Assembly: GCF_029813775.1 (NCBI RefSeq)
Contig: NZ_JARVKW010000058.1
Location: 1-40,758 of the forward strand
Source of the DNA: Streptomyces sp. DH24
GTDB lineage: Bacteria; Actinomycetota; Actinomycetes; Streptomycetales; Streptomycetaceae
DNA: 40,758 nt
Direction of reading: 5' to 3'
The position numbers were made by a program, and so were the translations under genes. Shown here piece after piece: positions 24,148-34,000 of the stretch (its first letter is position 1; every line of letters starts with the position of its first letter). The notes beneath the pieces were generated by a model. The model did no database searches. It was not told the DNA's origin and saw only the letters and a list, made by a program, of their open reading frames with translations.

Positions 24148-24259
24148 TCCGTGTGAACCGATCGGCCCCGTCGGACGATGAACAGGTGAACGCGGACACC
24201 GAATGACGCGTCCCACAAGTGAGAACGCCAGCTGCGACACGAGGACTGAGAGCACCGGG

Positions 24260-24961
24260 ATGGCAGACCAGACCCACGTCCTGTTCGTGGAGGACGACGA
24301 CGTCATCCGCGAGGCGACCCAACTCGCCCTGGAGCGGGACGGCTTCGCGGTGACCGCGATGCCCGACGGCCTGTCCGGCCTGGAGGCCTTCCGGTCCAGA
24401 CGGCCGGACATCGCCCTGCTGGACGTCATGGTCCCCGGCCTGGACGGCGTCAGCCTGTGCCGCCGCATCCGCGACGAGTCCACCGTTCCGGTGATCATGC
24501 TGTCCGCGCGGGCCGACTCCATCGACGTGGTGCTCGGCCTGGAGGCGGGCGCCGACGACTACGTGACGAAGCCGTTCGACGGTGCCGTCCTGGTCGCCCG
24601 CATCCGCGCGGTGCTGCGCCGCTTCGGACACGCGAGCGGCGACCGGGCGGAGTCCCCCGCGTCCGACGACACCGGCGGCGTGCTGACCTTCGGCGACCTG
24701 GAGGTCGACACGGACGGCATGGAGGTGCGTCGGGCCGGGCAGCCGGTCGCGCTCACACCGACGGAGATGCGGCTGCTGCTGGAGTTCTCCTCCGTGCCGG
24801 GCACGGTGCTCTCCCGGGACAGACTCCTGGAGCGCGTGTGGGACTACGGCTGGGGCGGTGACACCCGCGTCGTCGACGTCCACGTGCAGCGGCTGCGCAC
24901 GAAGATCGGCCAGGACCGCATCGAGACGGTCCGCGGCTTCGGCTACAAACTGAAGGCCTGA
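24260..24961 (+). CDS. cseB: Response regulator CseB
   Basis: The 233-residue OmpR/PhoB-type regulator activates sigE. The receiver domain (1-120) has the acidic pocket EDDD (11-14), phosphoacceptor Asp55 in LLDVMVPG, Ser82 and Lys104 in YVTKPFD. The C-terminal winged helix (about 140-232) includes LTPTEMRLLLEF and RVVDVHVQRLRTKIG. I chose ATG 24260 because the receiver fold begins directly after it; an in-frame ATG at 24203 would add 19 polar residues. The 112-bp gap from cseA shows no terminator. Confidence 0.95.
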   Translation: MADQTHVLFVEDDDVIREATQLALERDGFAVTAMPDGLSGLEAFRSRRPDIALLDVMVPGLDGVSLCRRIRDESTVPVIMLSARADSIDVVLGLEAGADDYVTKPFDGAVLVARIRAVLRRFGHASGDRAESPASDDTGGVLTFGDLEVDTDGMEVRRAGQPVALTPTEMRLLLEFSSVPGTVLSRDRLLERVWDYGWGGDTRVVDVHVQRLRTKIGQDRIETVRGFGYKLKA

Positions 24962-24968
24962 GCGGACC

Positions 24969-26324
24969 ATGACGCGGGGGTTTCTGGGGCGCCTGGCCGC
25001 CGGAGCAGCGGCGCACACGAGCATCCGTACCGGCCTGCGGTGGAAGCTGAGCGCGGCCATCGCACTGGTCGGCGCGCTGGTCGCGGTGGCGCTGAGCCTG
25101 GTCGTGCACAACGCGGCCCGGGTGTCCATGCTGGACAACGCGCGCGACCTCGCGGACGAGCGCATCATGATCGCCCAGCGCAACTACGAGCTGTCCCAGC
25201 GGCCCAACTTCCCGAACGTGAAGCTGGACGACCCGGACCTGCCGGCGGAGCTGCGCAGACGTGTGGCGGCGGGGCGCCGGGCGACGTACGTGTCGGACCG
25301 GGCCGGGGGTCCGCCGGACATCTGGGCGGCTGTGCCGCTCAAGGACGGGCACGTGATGTCGCTGCACACCGGTTTCACCGACCGCAGCACGGACATCCTC
25401 AAGGACCTCGACCAGGCCCTGGTGATCGGCTCCATCGCGGTCGTCCTCGGCGGCAGCGCGCTCGGGGTGCTGATCGGCGGGCACCTGTCGCGCAGGCTGC
25501 GGAAGGCGGCGGCCGCGGCCAACCAGGTCGCCCGGGGCGAACCGGACGTGCGGGTGCGGGACGCCATCGGCGGAGTCGTACGGGACGAGACGGACGACCT
25601 GGCGAGCGCGGTGGACGCCATGGCGGACGCGCTCCAGCAACGCCTGGAGGCGGAGCGCCGGGTCACGGCCGACATCGCGCACGAGTTGCGCACCCCGGTG
25701 ACCGGGCTGCTCACGGCGGCCGAGCTGCTGCCGCCCGGCCGGCCGACGGAGCTGGTGCTGGACCGGGCGAAGGCCATGCGCACGCTGGTCGAGGACGTGC
25801 TGGAGGTGGCCCGGCTGGACGGGGCCTCGGAGCGGGCCGAGCTGCAGGACCTCATGCTCGGCGAGTTCGTGAGCCGCCGCGTCACGGCGAAGGACCCGGC
25901 GGTGAAGGTGCGGGTGGTGCACGAGTCGGAGGTGACGACCGACCCGCGCCGCCTGGAGCGCGTGCTGTTCAACCTGCTCGCCAACGCGGCCCGGCACGGC
26001 GAGCCGCCCATCGAGGTCACCGTCGAGGGCCGGGTGATCCGGGTCCGCGACCACGGCCCCGGGTTCCCCCGGGACCTGCTGGCCGAGGGCCCGAGCCGGT
26101 TCCGCACCGGCAGCAAGGACCGCGCCGGGCGCGGCCACGGACTGGGCCTGACCATCGCGGCCGGCCAGGCCCGGGTGCTGGGCGCCCGGCTGACCTTCCG
26201 CAACGTGCGCCCGGCCGGCGCGCCGGAGCACCTACCGGCCGAGGGCGCGGTCGCGGTGCTGTGGCTGCCGGAACACGCGCCGACGAACACGGGCAGCTAT
26301 CCGATGCTGCCGTCCGGTCAGTGA
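24969..26324 (+). CDS. cseC: Sensor histidine kinase CseC
   Basis: The 451-residue membrane kinase phosphorylates CseB in response to cell-wall damage. It has two membrane segments (about 27-46 and 150-171) flanking an extracellular sensor of about 100 residues, and a HAMP region. The H-box DIAHELRTP has His238. The ATP-binding domain has NLLANAARHG (N-box), DHGPGFP (G1) and GHGLGLTIA (G2). It starts 8 nt after the cseB stop. A 12-bp hairpin at 26405-26431 probably ends the operon. Confidence 0.95.
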   Translation: MTRGFLGRLAAGAAAHTSIRTGLRWKLSAAIALVGALVAVALSLVVHNAARVSMLDNARDLADERIMIAQRNYELSQRPNFPNVKLDDPDLPAELRRRVAAGRRATYVSDRAGGPPDIWAAVPLKDGHVMSLHTGFTDRSTDILKDLDQALVIGSIAVVLGGSALGVLIGGHLSRRLRKAAAAANQVARGEPDVRVRDAIGGVVRDETDDLASAVDAMADALQQRLEAERRVTADIAHELRTPVTGLLTAAELLPPGRPTELVLDRAKAMRTLVEDVLEVARLDGASERAELQDLMLGEFVSRRVTAKDPAVKVRVVHESEVTTDPRRLERVLFNLLANAARHGEPPIEVTVEGRVIRVRDHGPGFPRDLLAEGPSRFRTGSKDRAGRGHGLGLTIAAGQARVLGARLTFRNVRPAGAPEHLPAEGAVAVLWLPEHAPTNTGSYPMLPSGQ

Positions 26325-26404
26325 CCCGCGCACTGCGTGCGGGCGCGCGGCGTGGGGCGGTGATGCGGGCGGGTCTGTCCGGTGGGCCTCGCCGCGGAAT
26401 CGGC

Positions 26405-26431
26405 CACGGCGCGCTCGCCGAGCGCGCCGTG
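26405..26431. terminator. Shared terminator between cseC and the VOC gene
   Basis: CACGGCGCGCTC (26405-26416) pairs perfectly with GAGCGCGCCGTG (26420-26431) around GCC. It lies in the 202-bp convergent interval, which holds no gene. Confidence 0.65.
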
Positions 26432-26526
26432 ATCGGCCCGCCGGAAGGAGACCCACCGGGCGGAGACCCGGGCGGAGACGGTCACGTCCGGCCGGGTACT
26501 CGCTCGCCGCGCGGGCGCCGGCCCGG

Positions 26527-26970
26527 TCAGCAGGCCCAGTCCTTCGTGGCGTCGAGGCCGCCCTCGCGGGGCTGGGTGAAGGAGAACCAGTTGCCGGAGT
26601 CGTCGCGGAACAGCGCCTCGACGCCGTAGGGCCGCTCCTGCGGCTCCTGGAGGAACTCCACGCCGCGGTCCTTGAGCTTCTTGTAGTCGCCGTGGATGTC
26701 GTCGGTGGTCAGCACGCCCGCGCCGAGCACGCCCTTGGTCACCAGCTTCCTGACCATCTCCGCGGACTCGGGGTCCATCCCGCTGCCCGGGACCATCAGC
26801 GTCAGTTCGACGTCGGGCTGGCTGGGGGAGCCGACGGTGAGCCAGCGCATGCCGCCCTCGCCCATCGTCATGTCGGTGCGGACCTCCAGGCCGAGCTTCT
26901 CGGTGTAGAACTCCTTGGCCCGGTCCTGGTCGAGGACCCAGACGGTCGCGATCTTGAGTCCCTTGATCAT
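26527..26970 (-). CDS. VOC-family (glyoxalase/bleomycin-resistance fold) protein
   Basis: The 147-residue protein has the paired beta-alpha-beta-beta-beta modules of the vicinal oxygen chelate superfamily: IATVWVLDQDRAKEFYTEKLG opens the first, and GDYKKLKDRGVEFLQEP followed by FRDDSGNWFSFTQP forms the second. Members include glyoxalases, dioxygenases and drug-binding proteins. The specific role cannot be read. AGGAG before the ATG supports the start. The AraC-type gene upstream on the same strand is broken by frameshifts; in intact genomes such AraC-VOC pairs are probably regulator and target. Confidence 0.88.
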   Translation of the reverse strand: MIKGLKIATVWVLDQDRAKEFYTEKLGLEVRTDMTMGEGGMRWLTVGSPSQPDVELTLMVPGSGMDPESAEMVRKLVTKGVLGAGVLTTDDIHGDYKKLKDRGVEFLQEPQERPYGVEALFRDDSGNWFSFTQPREGGLDATKDWAC

Positions 26971-27039
26971 GGCGGTGCTCCTGTCTGCGGCGGGTGCGCG
27001 GGCGAAGGGCCCGCACCGTCACCGTAGGACCGGGCGCCG

Positions 27040-27468
27040 TCAGTCCGCTTCTTCAGAATTGCGGTCCGCCCGGCCCGGTCCGGAACGGAAGCCGCCGGCC
27101 CAGAGCATCGCGTAGCAGCCGGGGATCAGGGCGGCCCCGCGGCCCACGTACTGCGCGCGGTACTCGCTCGGGGTGAGGCCGGTCCACGCCTTGAACCGCC
27201 GAGAACGTGCCGAGGCTGCTGAAGCCGACGAGGGTGCAGATCTCGGTCACCGTGAGATTGGCGGTGCGCAGCAGGTCCTCTGCCCGTTCGATACGGCGGT
27301 GGGTCAGGTACTGCCCGGGGGTCTCGCCGTACGCCTCCTTGAAGCCCTCAGGAAGTGGTAGCGCGAGTACCCGGCGTGTGCGGCCACGGCGTCCAGGTCG
27401 AGCTCCGGATCGGCCCAGTCCCGGTCCATGGCGTCCTTCGCCAGGCGCAACTGCCGCGTCTTGTCCAT
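27040..27468 (-). pseudogene. AraC-family regulator interrupted by two frameshifts
   Basis: Translation from ATG 27468 gives MDKTRQLRLAKDAMDRDW and continues to AGYSRYHFLRA, typical of a single-domain AraC regulator. A missing base near 27344 then moves the sense into another frame (FKEAYGETPGQYLTHRR ... TVTEICTLVGFSSLGTFSA). Two missing bases near 27198 return it to the first frame (RFKAWTGLTPSEYRAQYVG ... SGPGRADRNSEEAD, stop at 27040). Restoring three bases gives exactly 144 codons including the stop. Either the gene is a recent pseudogene or the sequence has errors there. Both helix-turn-helix motifs are still recognisable. Confidence 0.85.
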
Positions 27469-27517
27469 GGACCGATGGTGGCACGGGGGTCTGACAGGAC
27501 AGCGCCGGGGAAACGCA

Positions 27518-27551
27518 GCCGGCCCGTCCGGTGTGCGGCGGACGGGCCGGC
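27518..27551 (-). terminator. Terminator of the MFS exporter gene
   Basis: GCCGGCCCGTCCG (27518-27530) pairs perfectly with CGGACGGGCCGGC (27539-27551), 39 bp past the exporter stop codon. Confidence 0.7.
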
Positions 27552-27589
27552 AGGTGGATCGTGGGCCGGGGCAGCCAGGCCCTCGGGTC

Positions 27590-29182
27590 TCAGACCGACT
27601 CGGGCTGCCCCGCCTTCGCCGGGGCGTCGTCGGCCGCGTCCGGGCCGGGCTCGGCAGGCCCCGCCCCCTTGAGCGGCACCTCCTTGACGAACACCGCCGC
27701 CACCAGCGACAGCACCGCCACCACCGCGCCCAGCAGGAACGCCGCGTGCGTGCCGTCGGACACCGCGTACTGGTAGGCCTCCCGCGCCGCGTCGGGCAGC
27801 TTGGCGAGGCTCGCCGCGTCGAGCTGCGCGGACTGCTCGGTGATGTCGCGGCCCAGCGCGCCGCCCCGTTCGGCCATGACCTCCTGGACGCGGCTGTTGA
27901 ACAGCGCGCCCATGACCGCGACGCCGAAGGAGGAGCCGAGGGTGCGGAAGAGGGTGGTGGTCGAGGACGCGACGCCCATGTCCTTCATCTCGACGCTGTT
28001 CTGCGCGACGAGCATGGTGATCTGCATCAGGCAGCCCATGCCGAGACCGACCACGGCCATGAAGACACCGGAGGTGAAACGGCTGGTGCCGGTGTCCATG
28101 GTCGACAGCAGGTACAGCCCGACGACCATCAGGGCGCTGCCCGCGACGGGGAAGATCTTGTAGCGGCCGGTGTTGGTGGTGAAACGGCCGGCGACCATCG
28201 AGGTGACCAGCATCGCGCCGAGCATCGGCAGGAGCAGCAGCCCGGAGTTGGTCGCGGACGCGCCCTGCACGGACTGCTGGTACAGCGGCAGGAACAGCGT
28301 GGCGCCGAACATCACGAAGCCGGTGATGAAGCCGATGAGGGACATCAGCGTGAAGTTGCGGCTGCGGAAGATGTGCAGCGGCACGACCGGCTCGGCGGCC
28401 CTGGTCTGCCGGAACACGAACCCGACGAGGGCGGCGACGCCGATGCCGATGAGTTCCATGATCCGCGCGGAGGTCCACGCGTACTCGGTGCCGCCCCAGG
28501 TGGTGACGAGGACGATCGCGGTGATGCCGATGGTCAGCAGCGCCGCGCCCAGGTAGTCGACGCGTGCGTCGGCCCGCTTCTTCGGCAGGTGCAGGACGAC
28601 GCTGATGGCGGCGAGGGCGACGGCGCCGAGCGGCAGGTTGATGTAGAAGGCCCAGCGCCAGCCCCAGTGGTCGGTGATCGTGCCGCCGACGAGCGGTCCG
28701 CCGATCATCGCCAGCGCCATGACGCCGGCCATCATGCCCTGGTACTTGCCGCGCTCCCGGGGCGGGATCAGGTCGCCGATGATCGCCATGACGCCGACCA
28801 TGAGACCGCCGGCGCCCAGGCCCTGCACGGCGCGGAAGCCGATGAGCTGGCCCATGTCCTGCGCCATGCCGCTGAGCGCGGAACCGATCAGGAACAGCAC
28901 GATCGAGGACAGGAAGGTGCCCTTGCGGCCGTACATGTCGCCGATCTTTCCCCAGATCGGGGTGGAGGCGGCGGTCGCGAGCGTGTAGGAGGTCACCACC
29001 CACGACAGGTGCTCCAGGCCGCCCAGCTCGCCGACGATCGTCGGCATCGCGGTGCCGATGATCATGTTGTCGAGCATCGCGAGCATCATCGCGATCATGA
29101 GGGCGAGCAGGACGACCCGCACGCTCCTGGGTTGTCGGCCGGTGTCCGTTTCCGCCGCGGGTGCCGCTGTGTCCGCCATCAT
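27590..29182 (-). CDS. MFS drug exporter, DHA2 (EmrB/QacA) family
   Basis: A proton-driven multidrug exporter of 530 residues with about 14 membrane segments. Early motifs include LAMLDNMIIGTAMPTIVGELG (motif D1), GKIGDMYGRKGTF (motif A) and GRAVQGLGAGGLM-like RAVQGLGAGGLMVG. ATG 29182 follows GGGGGAG at good spacing. The gene is divergent from a TetR regulator, with two matching 18-bp palindromes in the shared control region, so repression relieved by an exported compound is likely. The polar C-terminal tail ends AEPGPDAADDAPAKAGQ. Confidence 0.93.
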   Translation of the reverse strand: MMADTAAPAAETDTGRQPRSVRVVLLALMIAMMLAMLDNMIIGTAMPTIVGELGGLEHLSWVVTSYTLATAASTPIWGKIGDMYGRKGTFLSSIVLFLIGSALSGMAQDMGQLIGFRAVQGLGAGGLMVGVMAIIGDLIPPRERGKYQGMMAGVMALAMIGGPLVGGTITDHWGWRWAFYINLPLGAVALAAISVVLHLPKKRADARVDYLGAALLTIGITAIVLVTTWGGTEYAWTSARIMELIGIGVAALVGFVFRQTRAAEPVVPLHIFRSRNFTLMSLIGFITGFVMFGATLFLPLYQQSVQGASATNSGLLLLPMLGAMLVTSMVAGRFTTNTGRYKIFPVAGSALMVVGLYLLSTMDTGTSRFTSGVFMAVVGLGMGCLMQITMLVAQNSVEMKDMGVASSTTTLFRTLGSSFGVAVMGALFNSRVQEVMAERGGALGRDITEQSAQLDAASLAKLPDAAREAYQYAVSDGTHAAFLLGAVVAVLSLVAAVFVKEVPLKGAGPAEPGPDAADDAPAKAGQPESV

Positions 29183-29200
29183 TCCCCACTCCCCCACTAC

Positions 29201-29266
29201 TTACTTGCCGCCCGGCTAGTTGTCTACACTGGGGAAAGTAGACGCGTAACTTGCCGGGCGTCAAGT
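29201..29266. promoter_or_regulatory. Twin TetR operators over overlapping divergent promoters
   Basis: Two related 18-bp palindromes, ACTTGCCGCCCGGCTAGT (29203-29220) and ACTTGCCGGGCGTCAAGT (29249-29266), lie 46 bp apart start to start. Plus-strand promoter: TTACTT (29201-29206), 18 nt, TACACT (29225-29230). Minus-strand promoter: TTACGC (29244-29249), 17 nt, TAGACA (29221-29226). Bound repressor would block both. Confidence 0.7.
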
Positions 29267-29308
29267 AAGTTTCCGGAAGAGCGCGGTAAGAGGAGGATGG
29301 GCGGCACC

Positions 29309-29902
29309 ATGGACGGCACCAAGCAGCGGCGCCGCGGGGACACCCGCCAGCGCATCCAGGACGTCGCGCTCGAACTCTTCGCCGAGCAGGGCTACGAGAA
29401 GACGTCCCTGCGCGAGATCGCCGAGCACCTCGACGTCACGAAGGCAGCGCTCTACTACCACTTCAAGACCAAGGAAGAGATCCTGGTCAGCATCTTCGAG
29501 GACCTCGCGAGGCCGATCGAGGAGCTCGTCGAGTGGGGCGGCGGGCAGCCGAAGACCCTGGAGACGAAACAGGAGATCGTGCGCCGCTACAGCCAGGCGC
29601 TGACGGGCGCGTCCCCGCTGTTCCGCTTCATGCAGGAGAACCAGGCGACCGTACGGGAACTGCGCATCGGCGAGACCTTCAAGCGCCGGATGCTCGACCT
29701 GCGGGACATCCTGGTCGACCCGGACGCCTCCCTGGCCGACCAGGTCCGCTACTCCAGCGCCCTGTTCACGCTGCACGCCGGCCTGTTCGTCCTGCAGGAC
29801 CTCGACGTCGACCCCGAGGACAAGCGCCGGGCCGTCCTCGAGGTCGCCACGGACCTGGTCACCCAGGCCCACGAAGGCTCGTCGCGCACCGAACGCCCTT
29901 AG
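29309..29902 (+). CDS. TetR-family repressor of the divergent MFS exporter
   Basis: The 197-residue protein has a TetR helix-turn-helix (about 10-60: DTRQRIQDVALELFAEQGYEKTSLREIAEHLDVTK split around ALYYHFKTKEEIL) and a helical ligand-binding domain. It should repress itself and the exporter through the two palindromes upstream. AGGAGG is immediately before ATG 29297 and 12 nt before ATG 29309. I chose the latter, since zero spacing is not usable; the longer form would add MGGT. Its stop codon overlaps the stop of the convergent peptidase gene by 3 nt. Confidence 0.9.
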   Translation: MDGTKQRRRGDTRQRIQDVALELFAEQGYEKTSLREIAEHLDVTKAALYYHFKTKEEILVSIFEDLARPIEELVEWGGGQPKTLETKQEIVRRYSQALTGASPLFRFMQENQATVRELRIGETFKRRMLDLRDILVDPDASLADQVRYSSALFTLHAGLFVLQDLDVDPEDKRRAVLEVATDLVTQAHEGSSRTERP

Positions 29903-30654
29903 ACGCGCACGCCCTTGGAGCGAAGGAAGGCGGCCGGGTCGACGGCCGAGCCGTAGTTCGGGGTCGTCCGGATCTCGAAGTGCAGGTGCGGGCCGCTGGA
30001 GTTGCCGGTGTTGCCGGAGCGGGCGATGTGCTGGCCCGTCTTCACGATCTGGCCGATCCGCACGTCGATGCGGGACAGGTGCGCGTACTGGGAGTACGTG
30101 CCGTTGCCGTGCTTGATGACGATGGCGTTGCCGTAGGCGGGGCCGTCACCGGCGCCGTTGCCGCCGGCCTTGACGACGGTGCCGCCGTGCGCGGCCATCA
30201 CGTTGGTGCCGGTCGGCACGGCGTAGTCCTGGCCGGAGTGCTTCTGCGTCCACATGCCACCGGCCTGGGCGAACTTGGCGCTCAGCCGGTACTTCTTCAC
30301 CGGGTCGACCCAGGAGGCGGTCTTCTTCTTCGCCGCGGCGGCGGCCTTCTTCTTGGCCTCGGCGGCGGCCCTCTGCTTCGCCTCGGCGGCGGCCTTCTGC
30401 TTCGCGGCGGCCGCGGCCTTCGCCTGGGCGGCCTTGGCCGCCTTGGCCGCCTTGGCCTCCGCGGCCTTGGCCTGGGCGGCCGCCTGCGCCTGGACGGCAC
30501 TGGCGGTGGTGGACGAAGCGGCGGCCGTGGTGTCGGCGGCGGCCGCGACCCCGGCTCCCAGCACGACCGAGACTCCCAGGCCGGTGGCCAGGACGGCGGC
30601 GCGGGTGCGGAGCAGGGACGTACGGAAGGTGCGGGACGTGACGCGCTGGGACAT
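29899..30654 (-). CDS. Secreted M23-family peptidase (LytM-like endopeptidase)
   Basis: The 251-residue protein is a probable zinc endopeptidase acting on peptidoglycan outside the cell. It has a signal peptide (to about 40, VLGAGVAAAA), an Ala/Lys/Glu-rich helical stretch (about 55-112, probably coiled coil), and an M23 domain with the zinc ligands His139 and Asp143 (KHSGQDYAVP) and His225 of HLHFEI, plus His192 in YAHLSR. A hairpin followed by TTTT lies 27 nt before the ATG, suggesting control by premature termination. The convergent TetR gene overlaps its stop codon. Confidence 0.92.
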   Translation of the reverse strand: MSQRVTSRTFRTSLLRTRAAVLATGLGVSVVLGAGVAAAADTTAAASSTTASAVQAQAAAQAKAAEAKAAKAAKAAQAKAAAAAKQKAAAEAKQRAAAEAKKKAAAAAKKKTASWVDPVKKYRLSAKFAQAGGMWTQKHSGQDYAVPTGTNVMAAHGGTVVKAGGNGAGDGPAYGNAIVIKHGNGTYSQYAHLSRIDVRIGQIVKTGQHIARSGNTGNSSGPHLHFEIRTTPNYGSAVDPAAFLRSKGVRV

Positions 30655-30680
30655 CGAAACCTCATGGGGACGGGGGCATG

Positions 30681-30709
30681 AAAACACCCGGCGCACAGGA
30701 CGCCGGATG
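30681..30709 (-). terminator. Intrinsic-terminator-like hairpin in the M23 peptidase 5' leader
   Basis: On the minus strand CATCCGGCG (30709-30701) pairs with CGCCGGGTG (30693-30685), one T-G wobble, loop TCCTGTG, then TTTT (30684-30681). It lies between any upstream promoter and the ATG at 30654. The interval 30655-31029 holds no gene. It also has a plus-strand TTGACA at 30799-30804 without a good -10, and a TACGCT box at about 30980. Confidence 0.55.
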
Positions 30710-31029
30710 GCTATCCCTTGGTAACCCGGACCCCCACGGACTCCCAAAAACGTGATCTACGACGCCAGCTAGTACGTAAGCCCGAAAGACCTCGACCATT
30801 GACAGAGGCCCCATCCAGCCCCAATTCGCCCAAGATGGCCAAGTCGGGCCTACCCCTCGCGATGGAATGTCCGTTTTGCCCATCGGGCGTTTTCCACTAA
30901 GTCGGCTAGTACGGGACAAAAGGCCTGTGCGGCATGTCACCGCTGACCGAGATCGAAAGACTGCGGAATGTGACCGGCGCTACGCTGGCCAGCCGCGACA
31001 GCACCGAACACGGGGAGGGACACGGCGAG

Positions 31030-34000
31030 ATGGAACCGGCCGCAGGAATCAGGCTGGCGTCGAGCGTGGTCGTTCCCCTCGTCAGAAAACTGTTCGTCAC
31101 GGAGGGACCCGGAGCCGGACTGGTCGACAAGCCCGTGCGGATATCGGGCCACGTCTCCTTCCGGGGCGAGAAACGCACCCTCACCGGGGCCGACCTGCAC
31201 CGGCTCTCCGCCGAACTGGTCCGGCAGGCCCTGCGCGGCGGCGGCGAACGCCCTGTCCCGGCCGACGAGGAGCAGGCCGTCGTGCACGCCCTCGCCGACA
31301 CCCTGCACGCCCTGGGTGACCTCACCATGACGGACGTCCAGGCGGTGGAGCTCGGCCACGAGGCCCTGGCCGCCGCCCTGCGCGCCGCGAGCGGCCACCC
31401 CGAGCGGCACCTCTCCCTGGACGCGAGCGTGTTCCACGGCCGGCTCCTGGACACCGCCTGCCTGCACATCCTGCACTTCTTCACACAGCGCTCCACGTTC
31501 GTGCCCCGCGCCCTCGTCGAACAGACCCGGCGGCAACGCGAACTCGTCGCCGCCATCGACGAACTCATCGCCCGCACCCCGGCCACCGGCGGCACGGACC
31601 CCGCCTTCGAGCAGCGCTACCTGTCCTACGTCGCCACCCGCCACAGCCACCTCACGATCTACGGCATCGACCTCGTCAACTCCCCCGACCGCTGGCCCCT
31701 CGACGCCGCCTACCTCAGCCTCCAGGCCCTCGGCCCCGACGAGGACGGCCACGCCACCGGCCCCGGCCGACTGCACATCGCCTCGGCCGCCACGCCCCGG
31801 CCCGCCGAACAGGCCCTCGCCCAGCACGACCGGGTGCTGTTGCGCGGCGTCGCCGGCTCCGGCAAGACCACGCTCGTGCAGTGGCTCGCGGTGACCGCGG
31901 CCCGCGGCGAACGCGGCCACCGCATCCCCTTCGTGCTGCCCCTGCGCACCCTCGTCCGGCGCCCCGACGGCCTCCCGGCGCCGGACGCCTTCCTGGCCGC
32001 CGTACGCGTCCCGTTCCACGCGAACCAGCCGTCCGGCTGGGCGGACCGGGTGCTCACCGACGGACGCGCGCTGCTCCTCGTGGACGGCGTCGACGAGATC
32101 CCCGACCGGGACCGCGAACGCACCCGCCGCTGGCTGCGCGAACTGCTCGACGTGTATCCCGGCAACCAGTGGCTGGTCACCTCCCGCCCCTCCGCCGTGC
32201 GGGAGGACTGGCTCACCCCCGACGGCTTCACGGAACTCGTGCTCACCCCGATGAGCCGCGACGACGTGGCCGCGTTCATCGCCCGCTGGCACGCCGCCGC
32301 CCGCGCCGGCGCGACCGGGGCGGACGCCGACCGGCTGGCGGGCTACGAACGCTCCCTGCTCGACGCCGTCGGCACCAAACCCGACCTCGGCCGCCTGGCC
32401 ACCAACCCCCTGATGTGCGGGCTGATCTGCGCCCTGCACCGCGACCGGCGCGGCTATCTCCCGCACGGCCGGCAGGAGTTGTACGACGCCGCCCTGTCGA
32501 TGCTGCTGGCGCGGCGCGACGAGGAGCGGGACATGTTCCCGCGGGGCGACGCGGACAGCGACGTCCACCTCACCGAACTCCCGCAGATACAGCTCCTCCA
32601 GCGCCTGGCGTACTGGCTGATCCGCAACAACCAGTCCGAGATGGACCGGCACCGCGCGGTGCGCATCGTGGCCGACGTCCTGCCGTCCCTGCCGGCCGCC
32701 GCCGCGCAGGGCGACGCCGAGCGGGTCCTCGGCCATCTCCTGGTCCGCAGCGGTCTGCTGCGCGAACCCAGTGTCGGCACGGTCGAGTTCGTCCACCGCA
32801 CCTTCCAGGACTACCTGGGCGCCAAGGCGGCCGTCGAGGACGGCGACTTCGGACTGCTGGTGCGCGGCGCCGCGGACGAACAGTGGGCCGACGTGTTCCG
32901 CATGGCGGTCGCCCACGCCCGCCCCCGCGAACGCGCCGAACTCCTCGGCGGCCTGACGGAGTCGGCGGCCCGCCTGGACGAACCGGCCGCCACCCGCGTA
33001 CGGCTGCTCGCCCTGGCCTCCCTGGAGCACGCCACCCAGCTCGACCCGGGCGTGCGGGCCGCCGTCGAGCGGAACGCCGCCGCCCACATCCCGCCGCGCG
33101 GCCTCGAGGAGGCCCGCGCGCTCGCCTCCGTGGGCCCGCTGGCCCTGGAACTGCTGCCCGGCCCCGAAGGACTCGGCGACGAGGAGGCGCGGGCCGTCGT
33201 CGTCACCGCCTCGCTCATCGGCACGGACGCCGCGCTGCCCGTCCTCGCCCGCTACCGCTCCCACCCGGCCCTGGACGTACGCGCCCAGCTCACCTGGACC
33301 TGGAACCGCTTCCCGACCCGCCGCTACGGCGAGGAGGTCGTCGCCCACCTGCGCGAGGAGGACCTGTTCTTCACCGCGCACTCGGGCGAACACCTGCGTT
33401 TCCTGCGCGAGTTGGGCGGCCGGCGCGGGCTCCAGCTGGTCGGCGACATCGATCCGGCCGACATCGCCGCCGGGCTCGTCCCCGACCGGCTCACCGAGCT
33501 CGTCGTCCGGGGCAACGAGCGGCTGACGGACCTGAACTGGCTGACGCCCCTGCACCGGCTCACGTACTTCGACCTCAGCCGCTGCCCCCTGGTGGACGAC
33601 CTCACCCCGCTCGCGTCCCTGCCGCTGACCTGGCTGTCGCTGGACTCCATGCCCGGCCTGCAGGAACCGGACCTGCTGTCCGTGCTCGGCGAGTCGGCCA
33701 CCCTGGACCAGCTCGACATCGGGCTGACCCTCCAGGGCGACTCCCTCGACGAGGCGCTCCCCACCGAACTGCCGCTGCGCTACCTGCGGCTCACCAAGAA
33801 CGCGGTGTGGAGCACCGGCCTGCGCGGTCTGCACCGGTTCCGGTCGCTGCGGCAGCTCAGCCTCGCGAGCCTCTTCACGGAGCTGACCGCCGGGGACTAC
33901 GAGGAGATCGCCCGGCTGCCCGCGCTGGCGGAGCTGCGCATCAACTGGGACGCCGTCGGCTGGAAGGGCCCTCCGCTGCCCGGCGTCACCGGCCTGCGCC

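Noticed and set aside
27348..29264. 638-codon minus-strand frame over the MFS gene
   Set aside because: Its His/Arg-rich part is an MFS shadow; only its end (27345-27468) is real, as the first part of the broken AraC gene.
30655..30900. c-di-AMP (ydaO) riboswitch before the M23 peptidase
   Set aside because: Expected from biology, but the core phrases (GGGGGACCCA-like, GGGGTGAATC-like, CCGACAGCT) are absent on both strands.
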